Below, piece by piece: positions 30,663 to 39,294 of a stretch of DNA of 43,144 nucleotides. Position 1 is the stretch's first letter. The number at the start of each line of letters is the position of its first letter. The notes below the pieces were generated by a model. That model saw nothing but the letters and a program-made list of their open reading frames with translations, did no database searches and had not been told where the DNA came from. The translations under genes and the position numbers were made by a program. This DNA is from Ignavibacteriota bacterium (GTDB lineage Bacteria; Bacteroidota; Ignavibacteria; Palsa-1295): contig PLYO01000009.1 in the NCBI GenBank assembly GCA_003151825.1, forward strand, positions 1 to 43,144. The letters run 5' to 3'.

Positions 30663-31517
30663 ATGGCTACGATACAACGGCTGCTCGCGAGAGTGGTGGT
30701 TATTGCGGCGCTCGCACTCAGCGTGAGCCCAATGTCCGCCCAAAACGTGATGCGCCTTCGTATCGATACCGTTACAGCTAATCCGGGAGCGACGGTCGAT
30801 GTGCGCGTGCTCTACACGTTCGATTCGACTCACGCTCACGACATCAACGATTTCCTTGCGCGGTTTCTTTTCGATACTTCGAAAAGCCGCCTCGCAGCGT
30901 ACATCCTGAGTGGGACCGCCTTTGCGGCATTTGCTGCTCCTGGCGTTACCATGCTTGACTCATTGAATCCAAACTCTGGATCTTTGGTATCGACTCATGA
31001 TGGGATTTTCCTGAATGAATTCTTGAATCCTCAGATTCCGGAGATCGACCTTGCGGATTCCGTTCTTTTTAAGATTCGGATGACGCTCGATTCCAGTGTC
31101 GATACCATAAACGGGGATACCGCATGGGTACGCTGGGACCCGGAATGGACCCTGGCCGTCAGTCAGACGTTTCAGGGCGGCCAGGAAGGCGTCGATTCCT
31201 TGTATCACGAAGACGGATGGATTCGCACTGCCGCGAAACCGCTAAATTCCGTTCGGAAGGGGGCCAGCGATTACGCTACGCTCCGCATCTATCCGAATCC
31301 CGCGCGTGACGAGGTGACGATAGATGCGCCAGGATACCCGGAGGGATCGGAATTAGAAGTGTACGACGCTGTGGGAAGGCTCGTTTTCGATGGACCATTC
31401 GTCCTCGGAGCGTGGAGCATTCCAGCGGAATTCGAAGCCGGAGCGTATGAAATCGTGCTGAACGACGCGAGCCGCGAGGCTCACTACATTGGCACGCTGA
31501 TCGTAGCGCCACGGTAG
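30663..31517 (+). CDS. Secreted T9SS protein with cohesin-like domain
   Basis: 284 residues. The signal peptide is MATIQRLLARVVVIAALALSVSPMSA. Residues about 30-170 resemble a cohesin-type beta-sandwich (VTANPGATVDVRVLYTFD, DINDFLARFLFDTSKSRL, DLADSVLFKIRMTLDSS). The C-terminal T9SS domain (about 207-284) has LRIYPNPARDEVTIDAP, LEVYDAVGRLVFDG and FEAGAYEIVLND. It lies between the dockerin-like and the 1048-residue T9SS proteins on the same strand. If the dockerin-like segment of the 28327 protein is real, the two could bind each other (inference). Confidence 0.8.
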   Translation: MATIQRLLARVVVIAALALSVSPMSAQNVMRLRIDTVTANPGATVDVRVLYTFDSTHAHDINDFLARFLFDTSKSRLAAYILSGTAFAAFAAPGVTMLDSLNPNSGSLVSTHDGIFLNEFLNPQIPEIDLADSVLFKIRMTLDSSVDTINGDTAWVRWDPEWTLAVSQTFQGGQEGVDSLYHEDGWIRTAAKPLNSVRKGASDYATLRIYPNPARDEVTIDAPGYPEGSELEVYDAVGRLVFDGPFVLGAWSIPAEFEAGAYEIVLNDASREAHYIGTLIVAPR

Positions 31518-31636
31518 CCATAGAAAATAAAAGAAAAAAACACCCGTTCGGTGTGTAACAAATTGTTTGAAAACGAATTAATTGTCAGGTAAGTAAGATG
31601 AACCTTAACAATATTATCATTAAGGAGAAGAAGGCC

Positions 31637-34600
31637 ATGCGAAAGCTATACGGCTCCATCGCGAGTGTCATGCTCGCTATTTTGGTGCTCGCCGGCGGGG
31701 TTACTCCCGCCCAAAGTCAGAGTAATTTCATACCCTATCCGACGCTGTCGCTTCGGAATTTCCACGTTCCGCCGGGAGACGGGATAATGCGCGTGTCGCC
31801 GCCGGCAGCCGGCCTTCCAACGCGCTATTTCCTTGTGCCGGTCTGGATTTGGAATGCGGTCGATACGACCGGCAATCCGAATAATAGCGATCCAAACCCG
31901 AACAATACCTGGTTCACCTCCGGAAAGAGCGGTGCCCAAGGGCAGCCCCTGCAACCGATTCGCAGCTTTAATTTCCAGGTCTGGTATGATAATAATGGGA
32001 TGCAGCTCGATGACGATCCGGCGAATGGCTCACCGATCGTTATGACCGGGCCTTCCATCGTGTCCGCCGGCCCGGGAGTGTGCTCTGTCACTCCACATAC
32101 TGACACAGCGCTCGCCTCGACCTTTTTCGTTACGTATGCCCAAGCACCTGCGGGCATTAATCTTGATCCTAACGGCACCATCATCCGGATCGCGGGCGCG
32201 AGCTCGGTGCCCCTTCCGAGGAATGCTAGCGTGCCTGGTGAGCTTGGCGGCTCGGGTATCCGTAACTCGGACTCCGGTTATACGGAGCATAATGGGATCC
32301 TGTTATGGCTTCGCTTCAGGTATCCGGTGCCTGTTACCGGGCTGCCCGGTGCGAACGCGTGGCTCGATTCCGCGTGGTTCAACGATCGCTCCGGCGATAC
32401 CGGGAATACGATTTTTCAAAATCTTAACATTGGCGACCCTACCCTGATCAAATTTGCCAACGGCCCTAACACTACGAACGGTAATTTTGGCGGCGGCACG
32501 GGGGTTGGAGGCGTAAACAACAAGGGTGATTTGACTATCTCATACCCCACTCAACAACCGGTTTTTGAGCTTACTCCAGTTCCTAATTTTTCACCGGCCT
32601 TCGGTGAGGGTCCGCAGGTCGATTCACTCAACACGGACTTGGTGTATGACCCGACGGCCTCCAGCGGTCAGGTCGCGCAGTCGATATTTCTCGTGACAGC
32701 ACCGGGTACGGAACTTGATAATGTCAGCATTAATTCCGATCAGCCCTGGCTGTCGATTAATTGTGGGACCGTTCCCCAGAGCGGCGCGACTGCTCTCTCC
32801 CTCGGCTGGGATGGCGTAGATGATCTCGGCCTCTTCCCACCCCCTCAGCTTGCGGGTCCGCCTTCTGTAGAACTCTGGCTGTCGGTTGATGCAACTACCG
32901 CCTTTAACATGAACCCCGGCGTGTATTATGCGACGTTGACCTTCCAGAACAATCAGGCGTCTAATTCGCCGTTCACGCTCAAGATTCGCTTCGTCCGCGA
33001 AGCCGCGCCCGACGAACCGAACCCGCCGCCGCTGACGGACACTACTAAGGCCACCGGCAAGGGCATTAAGCTCCAGATTACGAATAGCTGCCCTCCGAGC
33101 ACCTCTAAGCCCGGCTATAATCAAACGAATTACCTGACGTTTGGCACTGGCATCGGTGCTACCGATAGCCTCGACCTGCTTTATGGCGAGCAGCCTATTA
33201 CCGTTGCCGATTCCACTTATGCCGTCTCCATAGATAGCGCCTTTGTATATTTCTACCCGCAAGATGCGAATCTCCAAGCGGCATTGACTGCGAATAGCGA
33301 AGTGGGTTATACCCGCGATATCCGCAACGACAACACGGATACTACCCTCATTTATCAGGTGATCTTCAATCCGGGTAGTCTCCTTAATAATTGCTATCCG
33401 GTAACGGTGTGCGTCGATCCGACGAAATTCCCCCTCGGCGCGCGTGTCTTGATGGAATTCACGCTCAATGGCTCCGCTCAGCCGATCGACTTACGCAATG
33501 CCACGCTTGTCAATGGTTTGGAGTGTGTGACGATCACGGATCAGCGGATCACGTCGTTCTATATCGAATACACCCCAGGGACGATCGCGAACATCGCCAC
33601 GTTCATCAAGCCTAATAGCTGGTCGCTCATATCGTTGCCGGTTATTCCGCCGAACCCGGATCCCGGCGTTATTTTCAGCAATGCACTGACGGTACCCTAC
33701 CAATACCAGTCGTCAAGCGGCTGGTCGCAGCCGAATGCGCTTCAGTTTGGCCGCGGCTACATGATTCGCTATGGCAGCTTTATCGGCAACGACGTGACGG
33801 TCGCCGGGACCAAATCGTTCACGGTTTCGGGAGTGAAGATTTCCGAAGGATGGAACTCGATCGGCGGCACGAGCGGAACGGGCACCTACGTTAAGGATCC
33901 GGGCGTTGCCGGCCCAGGCGGCACGCTCATTACTCTTTCGGCGTTACCGGGTCTCAATCCGCCAACTCTTCAGGAACAATCCCTATGGGAGTTCACGCCG
34001 CAGACCGGCTACGACATGACGAACTTCTTCCTGCCGGGCCGAGGGTACTTTATCAAAGTGGATTTACCGGGCTATTGGGGTATCACGACCCCATCCAGCA
34101 CGATTCAGACTCAGTACCCAGCCGGGAAAGAAGTCGCCGAGCGTGAAGGCCTGCAAGGGCAGCTTACGCAGATGCTCTTAAACGATGCGGACGCAAATGG
34201 CCAGGTGCTTTACTTTGGCAATGCCACGACCGGACAGCCGGAAAGCAACTTCGAAATGCCGAGCAACTTCCGCTCCTTCGATGCGCGATTCGATGTCAAC
34301 AGCGGAATGCTGAGCTACAATCACGCTTCCTACGTCGTGAATCTTCACGCCACGAGCTATCCGGTGACGATGAAGTTCTCGAACGCTTCGGGTCCGGTTA
34401 CGGTGAGCGATATGAGCGGCAACGTCATCGGCACGGCCTCGAACAATGGCATCGTGACGATCGCAAGCCCCGTAACGCAGGTTCAGGTTGCGGAGAAACA
34501 GCCGGACGCACCGAACATGATCGGTTATGCGCTCGAAGCAAGCACGCCGAATCCGTTTGAACAGAGCACGACGATCAACTACTCGCTCCCGCAGGAGTCG

Positions 34601-34783
34601 GTCGTGTCGCTCGTGGTTTATAACGAGCTTGGCCAGGTCGTCCAGACGCTTGTAAACGGCGTCGTCGGCGCAGGCACGCACCAGGCGCTCTTCGATGGCG
34701 CGCATCTGCCGAGTGGCACTTACTATTACACGCTCAAGGCTGGCAATTTCGTCCAGACCGAGCGGATGACCATGGAGCGATAA
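31637..34783 (+). CDS. Large secreted T9SS surface protein
   Basis: 1048 residues from ATG 31637. AAGGAGAAGAAGG stands in front, and MRKLYGSIASVMLAILVLAG starts a good signal peptide; the in-frame ATG at 31598 would add a charged stretch. The body has beta-sandwich modules: RYFLVPVWIWNAVDTTGNP, VSINSDQPWLSINCGTV (BACON-like), and a region FIKPNSWSLISLPVIPPNPDP with FGRGYMIRYG and GRGYFIKVDLPGYWG. The C-terminal domain (about 964-1048; STPNPFEQSTTINYSLPQES, VVYNELGQVVQTLV, LPSGTYYYTLKAGNF) is a FlgD-Ig-type T9SS signal. Probably a surface adhesin or matrix protein; the ligand is not predictable. Confidence 0.85.
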   Translation: MRKLYGSIASVMLAILVLAGGVTPAQSQSNFIPYPTLSLRNFHVPPGDGIMRVSPPAAGLPTRYFLVPVWIWNAVDTTGNPNNSDPNPNNTWFTSGKSGAQGQPLQPIRSFNFQVWYDNNGMQLDDDPANGSPIVMTGPSIVSAGPGVCSVTPHTDTALASTFFVTYAQAPAGINLDPNGTIIRIAGASSVPLPRNASVPGELGGSGIRNSDSGYTEHNGILLWLRFRYPVPVTGLPGANAWLDSAWFNDRSGDTGNTIFQNLNIGDPTLIKFANGPNTTNGNFGGGTGVGGVNNKGDLTISYPTQQPVFELTPVPNFSPAFGEGPQVDSLNTDLVYDPTASSGQVAQSIFLVTAPGTELDNVSINSDQPWLSINCGTVPQSGATALSLGWDGVDDLGLFPPPQLAGPPSVELWLSVDATTAFNMNPGVYYATLTFQNNQASNSPFTLKIRFVREAAPDEPNPPPLTDTTKATGKGIKLQITNSCPPSTSKPGYNQTNYLTFGTGIGATDSLDLLYGEQPITVADSTYAVSIDSAFVYFYPQDANLQAALTANSEVGYTRDIRNDNTDTTLIYQVIFNPGSLLNNCYPVTVCVDPTKFPLGARVLMEFTLNGSAQPIDLRNATLVNGLECVTITDQRITSFYIEYTPGTIANIATFIKPNSWSLISLPVIPPNPDPGVIFSNALTVPYQYQSSSGWSQPNALQFGRGYMIRYGSFIGNDVTVAGTKSFTVSGVKISEGWNSIGGTSGTGTYVKDPGVAGPGGTLITLSALPGLNPPTLQEQSLWEFTPQTGYDMTNFFLPGRGYFIKVDLPGYWGITTPSSTIQTQYPAGKEVAEREGLQGQLTQMLLNDADANGQVLYFGNATTGQPESNFEMPSNFRSFDARFDVNSGMLSYNHASYVVNLHATSYPVTMKFSNASGPVTVSDMSGNVIGTASNNGIVTIASPVTQVQVAEKQPDAPNMIGYALEASTPNPFEQSTTINYSLPQESVVSLVVYNELGQVVQTLVNGVVGAGTHQALFDGAHLPSGTYYYTLKAGNFVQTERMTMER

Positions 34784-34828
34784 TCACGCTTCGGAGCCTG
34801 TAACAAACGGGCGTAGCGAGAGTTATTT

Positions 34829-34870
34829 AAAGCGGGAGCTGCTTAAAAATGAGCGGCTCCCGCTTTACAC
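34829..34870 (+). terminator. Strong hairpin terminator
   Basis: AAAGCGGGAGCTGCT (34829-34843) and AGCGGCTCCCGCTTT (34852-34866) pair over 15 bp with one wobble, followed by a partial T-run. It closes the transcript of the 31637 gene. Confidence 0.8.
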
Positions 34871-34881
34871 TTTCAGGGGGT

Positions 34882-34889
34882 TAATTTTG
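34882..34889 (+). promoter_or_regulatory. Bacteroidota -7 box TAATTTTG
   Basis: TAATTTTGC is the exact consensus (also used at 3595-3587 on the other strand). It lies 26 bp before the 34916 start and just after the terminator. Confidence 0.6.
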
Positions 34890-34915
34890 CAAGAGATAAT
34901 GTTAGGAGTATTCCG

Positions 34916-35779
34916 ATGAAACGAGCATTCGTCTTTCTTTTTCTTCTTATCGCACTTCCACGGTTTGGCCGCGCGCAGACGGCCACGCCGGAGTTCGAAT
35001 TGAAGCTGCACTATTCCGATCCCGGAGGCGGCGGCAATAGCGATCCAAAGGGCTTTGGATACGATCCCGCCGCGACGGTTGAGATCAATACTCAATTTGG
35101 CGAGCAATATTATCCGGGCCTCTTCGCATCGGGGGTAGGTAATTACTTTATGGCATTTCAGAAACCCGATTCGAGTAGTGACTTCTCAGAGATTGATATT
35201 CTGCCGAAGCCGGTCACCGATTCGTTCATATTGCAATTCACCCTTTATCTTTCGCCGTTCGCATGTCCCGCGAAGCTTTCGTGGGACCGAACGCAAATCC
35301 CTGCTGCCATCAAGGGAATTTGGATTACCCCGCTCGGCGCGCCATTCCTGAAAATGGGCGATATGGTAACGCAGGACTCCGTAGTCATTACCCAAACGGT
35401 GACCGACACCAATTATTACGGGAACTGGGGGCCTGCGGTGCTCACGCTCTATTACAACACCACGCCCGCATTCTTAGATGTTTCGCCTTCTTTAGTTCCC
35501 ACGTCGGGATTGCTTTCGAGCCTTGCAACCTATCCGAATCCGATGCTCGCGAATGGCACGCTTTCCTTTTATCTTTCCGATGCGGCAAGCATCATCGTTT
35601 CCGGCTATGATGCGCTTGGCCGCGAAGTGCTCTGCGTGGTGAAAAACGAACCGTCGGGCGAAAACACGATTGACTTATCGAGCGCCGTAAGCACGCATTC
35701 CGGGGCGATGCTGCTGCGCGTCGATGCCATGAACGATACGCAGCACGAGACGCAAACCGTCATGATGGTGAAGAAATAA
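34916..35779 (+). CDS. Secreted T9SS protein, unknown
   Basis: 287 residues. The signal peptide is MKRAFVFLFLLIALPRFGRAQ. The middle is a beta-rich domain (EFELKLHYSDPGGGGNSDPKG, FGYDPAATVEINTQFGEQ, FILQFTLYLSPFACPAKLSW) of unknown family. The end (about 208-287) is a T9SS domain: ATYPNPMLANGTLSFYLSD, VSGYDALGREVLCVV, MLLRVDAMND. It has its own promoter after a terminator, and it converges with the 35789 gene, their stops only about 10 bp apart. Confidence 0.8.
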   Translation: MKRAFVFLFLLIALPRFGRAQTATPEFELKLHYSDPGGGGNSDPKGFGYDPAATVEINTQFGEQYYPGLFASGVGNYFMAFQKPDSSSDFSEIDILPKPVTDSFILQFTLYLSPFACPAKLSWDRTQIPAAIKGIWITPLGAPFLKMGDMVTQDSVVITQTVTDTNYYGNWGPAVLTLYYNTTPAFLDVSPSLVPTSGLLSSLATYPNPMLANGTLSFYLSDAASIIVSGYDALGREVLCVVKNEPSGENTIDLSSAVSTHSGAMLLRVDAMNDTQHETQTVMMVKK

Positions 35780-35788
35780 AATTCCCGC

Positions 35789-36559
35789 TCACTCTCCCAG
35801 AAGAACCTTCCCGCTCTGGCTATCGTGTCCCGCCGTGAGCCGCCAGAAATACACTCCGCGCGGCAGCCCGCTCGCATCGACATTTTGAGTTCCCGCAGGG
35901 AATGTTGCGCGCAGCACACTTTGGCCCAGCACATTCACTAATTCGAAATTGGCCGGTGTCGGCATCTCGGCGGGAAGGATTATTTCAAGCGCGCGGCCAT
36001 CGTCCATGGGAACGATGGTAGCAGAAAGCGATGGATTGCTCTCTACGCCAACGCTTGATGGCGCAATCGCCCATCCCACTAAGCTATCGAAGCGCGGGCT
36101 TTCTGTCTTACCGCCCGCTTCCAGGACTTGCGGGCTGAACCAGTTCCCCTGAGTACTATTGTGAGTGCTGAGCGAATTGGAATCAGGGCAGTAGGCAATG
36201 GTAAACAGTACGCTCGGTGGTGAAGGCGGTACCGCGGTTGGAAAGGTAGTGACGGCCTTGAAATGGATTGTGTCTGACCACCACGCAAAGTCAATGTTGA
36301 TTGTGTCATTCGAAAGATTCTCGATCTGGACATTCGATGGATAGCGCGTTGGTGGCTCGGTGAGCAGCGCGTTCGGCCACGTCTGGCTTATGACGGTAAA
36401 ATCCGCTGCGCCACCAGAGCCGATAACAGCGGAGACCGTATCGAGGTGACAAACCCCACCAATAATTATGCTATCGATTTGTTGCGCGCGAAGGGTTGGA
36501 GCTTGAAGGAAACCCCCAATCCCCAAAACCGCAATCCAGAAAATAGCCGTTCGTTTCAT
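35789..36559 (-). CDS. Short member of the tandem T9SS paralogue array
   Basis: 256 residues. The signal peptide is MKRTAIFWIAVLGIGGFLQAPTLRAQ. The rest corresponds to the last third of the 36573 and 39295 proteins: a beta-sandwich (VISQTWPNALLTEPPTRYPSNVQIENLSNDTINIDFAWWSD in parts, and FTIAYCPDSNSLSTHNSTQGNWFSP) and the T9SS tail (ALEIILPAEMPTPANFELVNV, LGQSVLRATF, LPRGVYFWRLTAG). The N-terminal IgGFc-binding domain of the larger paralogues is absent, so it may be an exported truncation or the ancestral repeat unit. It is the last gene of the minus-strand array, 13 bp after the 36573 gene. Confidence 0.82.
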   Translation of the reverse strand: MKRTAIFWIAVLGIGGFLQAPTLRAQQIDSIIIGGVCHLDTVSAVIGSGGAADFTVISQTWPNALLTEPPTRYPSNVQIENLSNDTINIDFAWWSDTIHFKAVTTFPTAVPPSPPSVLFTIAYCPDSNSLSTHNSTQGNWFSPQVLEAGGKTESPRFDSLVGWAIAPSSVGVESNPSLSATIVPMDDGRALEIILPAEMPTPANFELVNVLGQSVLRATFPAGTQNVDASGLPRGVYFWRLTAGHDSQSGKVLLGE

Positions 36560-36572
36560 ACAGAAGATGAAG

Positions 36573-39275
36573 CTACTGACCCAACAAGAGCTTTCCCGAT
36601 TGGTTCTTGCTGCCCATTGTCATATGGTAAAAATACACCCCGCGCGGCAGCCCGCTCGCATCTATTGTTGGGTTCCCGCCGCTGAGAGTTGTACGCAGCA
36701 CGCTCTGGCCCAGCACATTCACGAGTTCGAAATTGGCGGGCGACGGCATATCGGCGGGAAGGATTATTTCGAGTGCGCGGCCATCGTTCAGCGTAATAAC
36801 GGATGCTCCGAGCGGCGGATTGTTTTCTTCCACGCTGAGTGGCGGAAGCGCCCAACCGATGAGGCTGTCGAATCTCGGGCTTAGTGTTGTGCCGTCTGTT
36901 TCGAGAATCTGCGGGCTGAACCAACTCGCCTCAGTCCGATCGTGCTTGAATAGTGAATTAGAGTCGGGAAAATAGGCGATGCTGAACCCGGTGCTTCCGG
37001 GCGAAGGCGAAAAGGTGAACGGGAGGGTGCTGACCGGCTTGAAATGAACCGTGTCTGCCCACCAAACGCTATCAATCGTTATCGTAATGCTTGAAAAGTT
37101 ACTAATCGTAACGGCCATGATGTAACCGCCCGAAGGAGCAGGAAGCAACTCGTTAGGCCAGGTTTGGCTTGTGACGGTAAAGTTCGGGCCTGTACCGCCC
37201 CCAATGACTGCTGCAGTCTCTACACCGCATCCAATGGAGGTGACAAAAACGATGCTATCGACCGCAGTCGCGGAGTTTAAGGCCTCGAACTGAATTTGGA
37301 TAAGCCGACGCTCGCCCGGCGCGAGTGGCGACGTATCGACGGGACCACCCACGCTGTCGAATATCGAAAATCCCACATTACCGTAAAGCAAGTGGAGTGG
37401 ACCGATATGGATTGTGTCCTTCAATACATTGTAGAGCGTATCGTATGCGATATTGGGGGGATTTCCAACGGCCCATGCCCCAAGATTTTGCTGTGGTGGT
37501 TCCAGATCGGCGACATCCGGCGTGTAGGTTGTTGTAATTTTCGTGCTGTTACCGGCAACATCGAACGCTTCTACTATTAATATCCCCGGCTTCGTTGGAT
37601 CGATAACGGCTGCGCCGTAACCGCTGGTATCGGCGCCCGAGCCGGGGATAAAATTGGAATCGGGCTGAAACGTCATGTTATACGCCGAATCGAGCTGAAT
37701 ATCCAAAAGGCCGCTCTGTTTAATGCCGCCACTCTCAAGCCCGGAATCGGTAACGTGGACAAACTCCCGATTGCACTGCGTCATGGTATCGGCCATCGGC
37801 GAAACGGTATCCTGCGACCTAACGGCTGGAAAGTTCCCCGGCGCGGACCAAGCGTAAGACTCGTCATAACCATAGCCATAGAAATAAACCCCGACACCGG
37901 AATCGCTGCCAAAGATAGTATGCTCGCCCGGCGCGATACCCGAAATGGTAATAATATCCCAGTTACTATCGATGCACTGCTTGGGATGGCCATCGATTCC
38001 GCCGCCATCGAACGTGATATTCTTCGCATCCTTCACATTGTAAATGATATTCGCATAATTATAATAGGGTACGATGTTACCGATACTTAGGGGTGTCTCG
38101 AATACGACCGTGTCGCTAAATTGCTCGCGTGGGAGGACCGTGCATTCGGAGGGACCGCCATCGCCGTTAACGCGGTTCGGATATGTCGAGCTATTCATGT
38201 AGGAGACGACCAAGAACGGCGCGTTGCTCCAAAACTTTTGCCCGAGCGCGAGTTCATCCCAAGAAATACCGTATTGATTAGGGATCGTGCATTCCACGCG
38301 ATCGCTGTCGGTGCAGTTGTGACGCATGATGGTCTGATTCGGCTGAGACGAAATAAATAAATAGCGGGTGTAATCGTGACCGGGCGAGTTGGGCGGCTCG
38401 GCAAAACTGCTCGTGTAGTAGGTCTCGCCCCATCTACTAATCGGCGGAATCATTTCGAACACAAAACCGGCATACGGGTAACTGGCCGGGATATTCGTTT
38501 CCATCGCGCCGCCAATCACGCCAATGGGATGATTCGCATGGATGATGGTGCCGGTCATGTCGAAATGGATCGTGTCCGTGGCCAGCACCGGCATGAGCTG
38601 CATGGACTCCCCGCGATTCAAGGTGACATTAAATTTCTGCCCGGCCGGAAAGACGACGACGGAATCCCCCATGCCGTTCCCAGTCGTGTTCTGGCGGCAA
38701 TTGCACGAAGGAGTAATGCTGACAACCGTGCCGTCCTCATCCGCCACGATGACACATTCGGAGGGATCGTCATACGTGTTGCCGACGGGTCCTTCCAAGA
38801 GAGAACCAGAAGCAGCCACGACGTAATCCGTGCCCCATCCGATGGTCGGGATGGCGGCGGATCCGTCGGAACTGTAATCGTCATGCGAGAAGAAACAAAC
38901 GCTGAGGTCCGCGTCATTGGAATAGACATGGATGGCCTTATTCTCGACGATGCCGCTCGATTCCATTTCCCAAAACTCGGGGGCCTTGAAGCTCGCGACC
39001 TTATAGGCCTCGACCGGCAAGGTGGTTGCCTGGCCCTGTGACACCACGTAGGCGGTCGTGTTTTTCTGCGAGGTGATGTAAATGCGCATGTATTTCCCGC
39101 CGAGATCCTCGCCCCAGTTATTCGACGGGAAGGCGAGCCAGTAATCGCGGCCTATCGGCGCAGGGTCGATCAAGTCGCGGGTGATCCTGTTCGAAAGCTG
39201 CGCGCGCGCGGGCTCGCACAGGAACACAGCCGTGAGTGTTAATGCCGAGGCCGCTGCAATCAAGAATGGTTTCAT
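36573..39275 (-). CDS. T9SS protein with IgGFc-binding-type N-terminal domain
   Basis: 900 residues from ATG 39275, where MKPFLIAAASALTLTAVFLCEPARAQ gives a signal peptide; the longer frame to 39383 overlaps the upstream gene's end and is spurious. Residues about 40-330 match the IgGFc-binding/fibrillin-like N-terminal family (GRDYWLAFPSNNWGEDLGGKYMRI, AYVVSQG, SSGIVENKAIHVYSNDADLSVC, GWGTDYVVAASG, VGVIGGAMETNIP). A second beta-sandwich region follows (LGAWAVGNPPNIAYDTLY), then the unit shared with its paralogues and the T9SS tail (FELVNVLGQSVLRTTL, GLPRGVYFYHMTMG). Probable surface adhesin. Its C-terminal DNA is identical over 80 bp to that of the next gene. Confidence 0.88.
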   Translation of the reverse strand: MKPFLIAAASALTLTAVFLCEPARAQLSNRITRDLIDPAPIGRDYWLAFPSNNWGEDLGGKYMRIYITSQKNTTAYVVSQGQATTLPVEAYKVASFKAPEFWEMESSGIVENKAIHVYSNDADLSVCFFSHDDYSSDGSAAIPTIGWGTDYVVAASGSLLEGPVGNTYDDPSECVIVADEDGTVVSITPSCNCRQNTTGNGMGDSVVVFPAGQKFNVTLNRGESMQLMPVLATDTIHFDMTGTIIHANHPIGVIGGAMETNIPASYPYAGFVFEMIPPISRWGETYYTSSFAEPPNSPGHDYTRYLFISSQPNQTIMRHNCTDSDRVECTIPNQYGISWDELALGQKFWSNAPFLVVSYMNSSTYPNRVNGDGGPSECTVLPREQFSDTVVFETPLSIGNIVPYYNYANIIYNVKDAKNITFDGGGIDGHPKQCIDSNWDIITISGIAPGEHTIFGSDSGVGVYFYGYGYDESYAWSAPGNFPAVRSQDTVSPMADTMTQCNREFVHVTDSGLESGGIKQSGLLDIQLDSAYNMTFQPDSNFIPGSGADTSGYGAAVIDPTKPGILIVEAFDVAGNSTKITTTYTPDVADLEPPQQNLGAWAVGNPPNIAYDTLYNVLKDTIHIGPLHLLYGNVGFSIFDSVGGPVDTSPLAPGERRLIQIQFEALNSATAVDSIVFVTSIGCGVETAAVIGGGTGPNFTVTSQTWPNELLPAPSGGYIMAVTISNFSSITITIDSVWWADTVHFKPVSTLPFTFSPSPGSTGFSIAYFPDSNSLFKHDRTEASWFSPQILETDGTTLSPRFDSLIGWALPPLSVEENNPPLGASVITLNDGRALEIILPADMPSPANFELVNVLGQSVLRTTLSGGNPTIDASGLPRGVYFYHMTMGSKNQSGKLLLGQ

Positions 39276-39294
39276 ATTATTGTCTTTCGAGTAA

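Noticed and set aside
31540-31554. ACACC/GGTGT hairpin as terminator for the 30663 gene
   Set aside because: The T-run lies on the other strand, so it fits only a minus-strand transcript, and no such gene is present.
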